Of a stretch of 64,000 bases of DNA, positions 59,502-64,000 are shown in pieces. Below the pieces are notes generated by a model. It ran no database searches. It was not told the DNA's origin and was given only the letters and a program-made list of their open reading frames with translations. The first letter of the stretch is position 1; each line of letters opens with the position of its first letter. Location: NCBI RefSeq assembly GCF_016123485.1, contig NZ_JADCKQ010000013.1, positions 36,857 through 100,856 of the forward strand, in the 5' to 3' direction. Source of the DNA: Halocynthiibacter styelae (GTDB taxonomy: Bacteria; Pseudomonadota; Alphaproteobacteria; Rhodobacterales; Rhodobacteraceae). The translations under genes were made by a program, and so were the position numbers.

Positions 59502-61709
59502 TTGAATAATGACACGCAGGTGACTCACAAAATTCCGGAATGGTATGGTGAGATTTTTCCGGCTGGTCCCCGGGACGGCTTTTTTCATAAATTCGGTGAA
59601 CATGCGGCTTCCTTCGTTGATCGTGGTGAACATCAACTGGTGATATCTTTCGACAATCTGTCAGACGCTGGTTTCCCTGATACCGACATCAAGCCCTGGG
59701 CTGAAAATTTTGTCCGTGACAATGGCTGGAGCCATCTTGGCGTCTATTCACGTGGCCCTTCGTGGTATCGTGATGCGCGATTGATCCGCTTTCTGGAATG
59801 GTTGCGGGATGATGGGTTTTTCACGCGTTTTGAACGTGTGACTCTGATCGGCACGTCAATGGGTGGTTTTGCGGCCCTGGCTTTCGCACAGCTTATACCT
59901 GGCGCAAATGTTGTGTCGCTCAGCCCGCAAACGACGCTTGATAAAAATCTTGTCCCCTGGGAAGTGCGGTTCCAGAAGGGGCAGGTGCGTGACTGGACAC
60001 TGCCTTATTCCGATGCGGCTGAAGGGTTGGATCAGGCCGGAAAAGTCTATGTGATTTATGACAAGCTTCTGCGTGAAGATAAGGCGCAGGCGGATCGCTT
60101 GCCTCAGGACAAGATCATTGCTCTGAATGCTATTGGGTGTGGCCATAAATCCGCGGTTGCTTTGCGCCGGATGGAGCAGTTGAAACCTGTCATGAAGCTG
60201 GCAATCACGGGCGAACTGACGGAAGCGTCCTTCTACCAGATGATGCGTTCACGCCGTAATATTCTGTTCTACCGGAAGGTGCTTGAAAGTCATCTTGAAG
60301 CCCGGGGCCGTGCGGATCGTATCCCGGCTTTTCGACGGGCTTTCAAAGTGCGTCGACGGCAGGTTCTGGCAGCGGAGGGTACGCAGGCTGAAGCCTCTTC
60401 ATCTGACCCTGCCCCCGCGACTGCCACAGTTGCGGAAACCACTTCAGCGCCCGTTCCCCCGGTGCCGGATGTAAACGAAGCACCGTCTGTTTCGCCATTG
60501 CCCCGCAGTACGGGCGCCTACCCGCGCACGCGCGCGAATGCGTGGATGATAACCGAACAGAACGGCGGGCTGGCTTATCTGTCGGACCAGTATGAAAATA
60601 CAGTGATTGGATTTGAGGAACGCAACGGCAAGACGCTTGCGCAGACACCACCTGTGGCGCTTGGCATGCTTACTTATGGTGGTCAGGTTTTCCCGGATCT
60701 TCCCTTTGCGGAAGATGGTCGTTTTCATGTGGTGGATGAAAACCTTGATGGTGCGGGCCCCCTTAACGGGGCGCGCGCAATCGGGGTCTGCGACATGTTG
60801 CAATGTCGGGATGCCGGACTTGCCGGGCGTACCGTGCTTGCCCTGACGCAGAACCAGCCTGGGATTACTGCGGCAGAGGCTCTGCCCGGAAGCGATTTTT
60901 ATCAGGCTTTTCTTGCGCGAATGAAAACTGCGGTTGCCGCCCTTGAACCCTGGGGTAAGCCGCTGTTCATTGATCGGATCGCATTGCGTCTTTTGTCTGC
61001 TGCACCACAGGTGACAGAAGCTGAAGCAGATCAGCATTATTCAGATGTTATGAAAGCTTTGCGTCGGGATCTGACCCAGATCACAGGGCAGGGGGCTTAC
61101 CCGGCATTTGTTGTCTGTCAGTCCGGAGGCACGCGTACCGACGGGACATCACAGGTGATTTTGTCAGAGGCACGCCTGGCGCTGGATAACCCGACGCTGA
61201 ATGTTATCGTCGCGACGCCAGCTTATCCGTTTGAGCTGATGGAGGATATGCCCGCAACACACAGTGCCCGCGCACAGATGCAGATCACTGAACTGGAAAC
61301 GCTTTCACTGCGCAGTACCCAGGATGGACGGCCCTGGCATTGCCCGCAAATGATTTATGCTGGTTTAAGGGATGAAGTGGTCACGGCAGATTTCAGCACG
61401 CTCAGCCGCCTGGAATTGCAGGACGGCGCGCATGGCTTCACCATTTCCGGCTGTGAAAACGAGGCGAAAATTGCTTCTGTGCGGGTGGTTGGGGATAAGG
61501 TGCAGGTTGTGCTGGACAAGAAGCCTGAGGGAAAAGATCTGCGCCTGAATTATGCCTGGGGGCAGACGGCAGACGGGTCAGGGAATCATCTGGCCAATCA
61601 GGGGGCGTTGACAGACAGCTGGCAGGCTGACAGCAAGACCTGCCCGGGAGAGATCCTGCGCCGCTATGCACTTTCGGCCTCTGTAAAAATTTTTGAAAGT
61701 CACCACTGA
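59502..61709 (+). CDS. Two-domain hydrolase: alpha/beta-hydrolase plus esterase-like domain
   Basis: 735 residues if it starts at the TTG at 59502, which has AGGGAAA upstream; a TTG at 59478 is an alternative. The first 210 residues form an alpha/beta-hydrolase-like domain with a GTSMGG nucleophile elbow (Ser119). A proline/alanine-rich linker follows at about 300-335. The C-terminal 380 residues look like a carbohydrate-esterase or SGNH-type domain (LALTQNQPG, VVCQSGGTRTDG, PATHSARAQ), but I cannot name the family with confidence. No signal peptide. Its stop overlaps the sulfatase ATG by one base, so the two act together, perhaps trimming acyl and sulfate groups of a glycan. Confidence 0.7.
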   Translation: MNNDTQVTHKIPEWYGEIFPAGPRDGFFHKFGEHAASFVDRGEHQLVISFDNLSDAGFPDTDIKPWAENFVRDNGWSHLGVYSRGPSWYRDARLIRFLEWLRDDGFFTRFERVTLIGTSMGGFAALAFAQLIPGANVVSLSPQTTLDKNLVPWEVRFQKGQVRDWTLPYSDAAEGLDQAGKVYVIYDKLLREDKAQADRLPQDKIIALNAIGCGHKSAVALRRMEQLKPVMKLAITGELTEASFYQMMRSRRNILFYRKVLESHLEARGRADRIPAFRRAFKVRRRQVLAAEGTQAEASSSDPAPATATVAETTSAPVPPVPDVNEAPSVSPLPRSTGAYPRTRANAWMITEQNGGLAYLSDQYENTVIGFEERNGKTLAQTPPVALGMLTYGGQVFPDLPFAEDGRFHVVDENLDGAGPLNGARAIGVCDMLQCRDAGLAGRTVLALTQNQPGITAAEALPGSDFYQAFLARMKTAVAALEPWGKPLFIDRIALRLLSAAPQVTEAEADQHYSDVMKALRRDLTQITGQGAYPAFVVCQSGGTRTDGTSQVILSEARLALDNPTLNVIVATPAYPFELMEDMPATHSARAQMQITELETLSLRSTQDGRPWHCPQMIYAGLRDEVVTADFSTLSRLELQDGAHGFTISGCENEAKIASVRVVGDKVQVVLDKKPEGKDLRLNYAWGQTADGSGNHLANQGALTDSWQADSKTCPGEILRRYALSASVKIFESHH

Positions 61710-63841
61710 TGGAAAATCGTAAAAACATACTGCTGATCGGCATGGATGACGCCTTTTCATACTGGCGTTTCAAGCATGTCTTTGGGGTTGAACTGAAGAC
61801 ACCTAACCTTGATCGTATCTGTGACGTATCTTCCGCTTTTACAGCAGCCTATTGTCAGATTCCGGTCTGCGGACCTTCACGGTCCAGCGCTATGTCCGGC
61901 CTGTCGCCATATGAGACAGGAATTTTTGACAATTACAGCAGTATCTTTGAAGTCCTGCGACCAGAACAGATGTGGCAGTACCGGTTGAAGCAGGAAGGTT
62001 ATTATTGCTCGACGGCCGGGAAGATCCATCACGGATATAAACCTCTGCCACCTGCGGTTCACAACACTCTGTACTCGCATCCTGCCCGCCCGGTGCATTT
62101 CGGGCCGAAGCGGGATGCTCCTCATAAGAAGGTTGGTGGACGTACGGGCGGTGCTGGTACAACGGATCCGGCTGATGACAAGCTGTATTATGACTATCGG
62201 TCGTCGCAGGATGCGATCCGCTTTCTGAGTTCGTGGAACGCGGAGGATGGTCCATTTTACCGCGAAGTCGGCTTCCACCATCCACACCCGCCCTTCCGCA
62301 CGCCGATGCGTTTTAAAGATATGTATGACATCAAGGATTTCATACGCCCCGAAGACTGGAAGCTTGGTTATGATTTGTCGGACTTTACTGGCACATTCAT
62401 GCAGGAAAATATGGAAACAGATGAGGCCGTGGAATATTGGCAACAATCTGTGCGCAACTATTTTTCAGCACTCAGCCACGTAGATCACCATATCGGCCGG
62501 GTCTGGGATGCGCTGCAGGCCTCACCCCATGCGAAAAACACGATTGTTGTGGTCTTTTCTGACCATGGCTATCACATGGGTGATAAAAACCGATTCCGTA
62601 AATTCACTCTCTGGGAAGAAGCCACCCGCGTACCTTTCATCGTGCATGATCCGGATAGCCCGGCGCAGATGATTGATGATCCGGTATCTCTGACAGATAT
62701 GGGGCCGACTATTCTGGATTACAGCGGTGCGCGTCCGATGCAGCATTCCGTTGGTCGTTCTCTGCGTAAGCTGGTTGAAGGCGAACCCTATTATAACCGT
62801 GCAGTGCCGACCTTCTGGTATGGGTCTGCTTCGGTGCGTTATGGGGATTACAGGGTTACGCTGTATCAGGACGGCAGTTCTGAATTTTACAACGTGAAAA
62901 CGGATCCCTGGCTGACACAGAATGTCGCCGATATAGATCCGGCTTATGCAGAACATCGCGCAGCACTGTTGCAGACCTGTAAAGACTATGGGGTCTTTAT
63001 GGCGACGCAGAATGATCCGGTAACGGAAGCGGCGCATTTTGCCTCTCTGATTGATGGGGCCGAAACGCCGGACAGCCTGCCGGCAGACGGAATTATTTCC
63101 GTGGGCGATATTAAGCCCGGCCATGATACGCCGGGGTACCGCAAGCATTTCGCGACTCTGAAGGAAGATGGCACGCTGAAGATTTCTGATGCGGTACGGG
63201 AACTTCTGTTTGCGTCTGACTCTAACGGTGGTGTCAGCCATTTCAGAGTTCACTGTAACGACCTGGGCAACCGGATCTATTTCTTCGCCGGACATAAACG
63301 TTTTTTGCTGGAGGTCACAGGCGGGGCCGGGTTTGACCGGATCATTACTCAGAATGATGATCTGATCGCTCACCTGGGTGCGGGGGAAAGTCTTGTGCAG
63401 GCCGGGGCCTCTGACAGTCAGATCTATGCAAGCACCGGACGGGATACTGTGCATCTGGTTGCCGGCAGCAATCTGATCCATGGGGGCAGTGGCAACACTG
63501 TGATTTATGGCGGTATTGGCAATGACACAATTCATTCAGGTCAGGGTGCGAATATTATTGATACGGGCCGGGGTGATAACCGGGTGGTGATCGAAGGTGG
63601 AACAAATACCGTTTTGCTGGGGGCAGGGACAAATACCTTGATCTTGCAAAGAACCGGGCTGCCGCAGCTCATCGAAGGTTTTACCAATGATGTGCTGGAT
63701 ATCAGTGACTGGAATAACATTGATCAGTTGATTGTGCGTAAGGATGGCACGGATTCAGTTGTCACATGTGGGCAGGAACAGGTCATTTTCCGCGATACCA
63801 CCAAGAAGATCGTGACTGCTGCTCTGCGTATGGCGCAATAA
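61709..63841 (+). CDS. Type I sulfatase with C-terminal RTX-like repeats
   Basis: 710 residues. The sulfatase core (1-430) has metal-binding Asp13/Asp14 (GMDDAF), the formylglycine motif Cys54-Gly-Pro-Ser-Arg, and the SDHGYHMGDKNRF block. Residues about 570-650 are glycine/aspartate-rich short repeats (HGGSGN, YGGIGNDTIHSGQGAN, DTGRGDN), resembling RTX calcium-binding repeats although less regular. There is no N-terminal signal peptide, so export through a type I system using the C-terminal repeats is likely. The Cys must be matured by a formylglycine enzyme encoded elsewhere. Substrate is probably a sulfated glycan, by context. Confidence 0.85.
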   Translation: MENRKNILLIGMDDAFSYWRFKHVFGVELKTPNLDRICDVSSAFTAAYCQIPVCGPSRSSAMSGLSPYETGIFDNYSSIFEVLRPEQMWQYRLKQEGYYCSTAGKIHHGYKPLPPAVHNTLYSHPARPVHFGPKRDAPHKKVGGRTGGAGTTDPADDKLYYDYRSSQDAIRFLSSWNAEDGPFYREVGFHHPHPPFRTPMRFKDMYDIKDFIRPEDWKLGYDLSDFTGTFMQENMETDEAVEYWQQSVRNYFSALSHVDHHIGRVWDALQASPHAKNTIVVVFSDHGYHMGDKNRFRKFTLWEEATRVPFIVHDPDSPAQMIDDPVSLTDMGPTILDYSGARPMQHSVGRSLRKLVEGEPYYNRAVPTFWYGSASVRYGDYRVTLYQDGSSEFYNVKTDPWLTQNVADIDPAYAEHRAALLQTCKDYGVFMATQNDPVTEAAHFASLIDGAETPDSLPADGIISVGDIKPGHDTPGYRKHFATLKEDGTLKISDAVRELLFASDSNGGVSHFRVHCNDLGNRIYFFAGHKRFLLEVTGGAGFDRIITQNDDLIAHLGAGESLVQAGASDSQIYASTGRDTVHLVAGSNLIHGGSGNTVIYGGIGNDTIHSGQGANIIDTGRGDNRVVIEGGTNTVLLGAGTNTLILQRTGLPQLIEGFTNDVLDISDWNNIDQLIVRKDGTDSVVTCGQEQVIFRDTTKKIVTAALRMAQ

Positions 63842-63949
63842 CCGGAAGCCAGGCAGGGTCGTCAGTCGTTGGTGCTAATTTTCTGATTGATTGCCGGGAC
63901 GGCTTCGGAATGCTATTGCGCGTTTAGTGTATTTGTAAGGAACCGCCCC

Positions 63950-64000
63950 ATGGCCACGGACTATATCGTCAAAGACATCACCCTTGCGGAATTCGGTCGT
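63950..64000 (+). CDS. ahcY: Adenosylhomocysteinase, N-terminal fragment (cut by window end)
   Basis: Only 17 codons are visible, beginning MATDYIVKDITLAEFGR, which is the usual start of S-adenosylhomocysteine hydrolases. AAGGA at 63937-63941 precedes the ATG. The enzyme splits S-adenosylhomocysteine into homocysteine and adenosine. The 108-bp leader shows no riboswitch I can recognise. Confidence 0.8.
   Translation, partial: MATDYIVKDITLAEFGR

Noticed and set aside
63842..63949. SAH- or SAM-type riboswitch before ahcY
   Set aside because: I could not find the expected conserved core or pairing in the 108-bp leader.

Overview
The window looks like a chromosomal segment of a marine alphaproteobacterium of the Rhodobacterales (roseobacter) type. 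This placement is an inference from gene content: two TRAP transporters, two FAD-GcvT fusion demethylase-like proteins, a non-pyrrolysine MttB homologue, a Na+-NQR, AcnB, many GntR/LysR/Lrp regulators each beside a small catabolic operon, and a sulfatase with glycine-rich tail repeats. There are no rRNA or tRNA genes, insertion sequences, integrases or CRISPR arrays. Both ends are cut inside genes: a class III aminotransferase at the left and ahcY at the right.

Region by region. (1) 1-8071, plus strand: a tightly overlapping catabolic operon (aminotransferase, beta-keto acid cleavage enzyme, histone-deacetylase-like deacetylase, two hot-dog thioesterases, iron-type alcohol dehydrogenase) followed by a TRAP transporter. 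(2) 8093-14525: a minus-strand operon of D-amino acid dehydrogenase-like oxidase, a second TRAP transporter and an enolase-superfamily enzyme, with a divergent LysR regulator. (3) 14526-20085: a ThDP-dependent enzyme, a GntR regulator, a small secreted protein, proC with an Asp/Glu racemase-like gene, and a LysR regulator. (4) 20172-25180: FAD-GcvT protein, MttB-family methyltransferase and an Ldh-family imine reductase/dehydrogenase. (5) 25558-30317, minus strand: an unusual three-gene unit of SARP/TPR regulator, vanadate-haloperoxidase/PAP2 enzyme with a (Gly-Gly-Ile)n N-terminus, and subtilisin-like protease. (6) 30839-37424: a complete trans-4-hydroxy-L-proline pathway to 2-oxoglutarate with its GntR regulator, followed by acnB. 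(7) 40647-44310: RpiR regulator, a 31-residue membrane peptide and a second FAD-GcvT protein. (8) 44366-47296: threonine to glycine (kbl-tdh) with a divergent cupin regulator. (9) 47351-54651: nqrABCDEF, with apbE and nqrM divergent from it. (10) 54686-58043: a small membrane protein, a CBS protein, and an Lrp regulator divergent from a citrulline-to-ornithine-to-proline gene pair. (11) 58267-63841: glycosyltransferase, two-domain hydrolase and sulfatase-repeat fusion. (12) the start of ahcY.

Much of the window converts imported amino-acid-like osmolytes (proline, hydroxyproline, citrulline, N-methylated amines, threonine) into central metabolites. A recurring intergenic 10-mer, TG(G/T)ATACAAT, appears in front of several operons and may be the operator of the two FCD-type GntR regulators. 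The three-gene SARP-haloperoxidase-protease unit and the sulfatase/glycosyltransferase unit are the least explained parts. All calls rest on reading motifs and context; no database search was possible.
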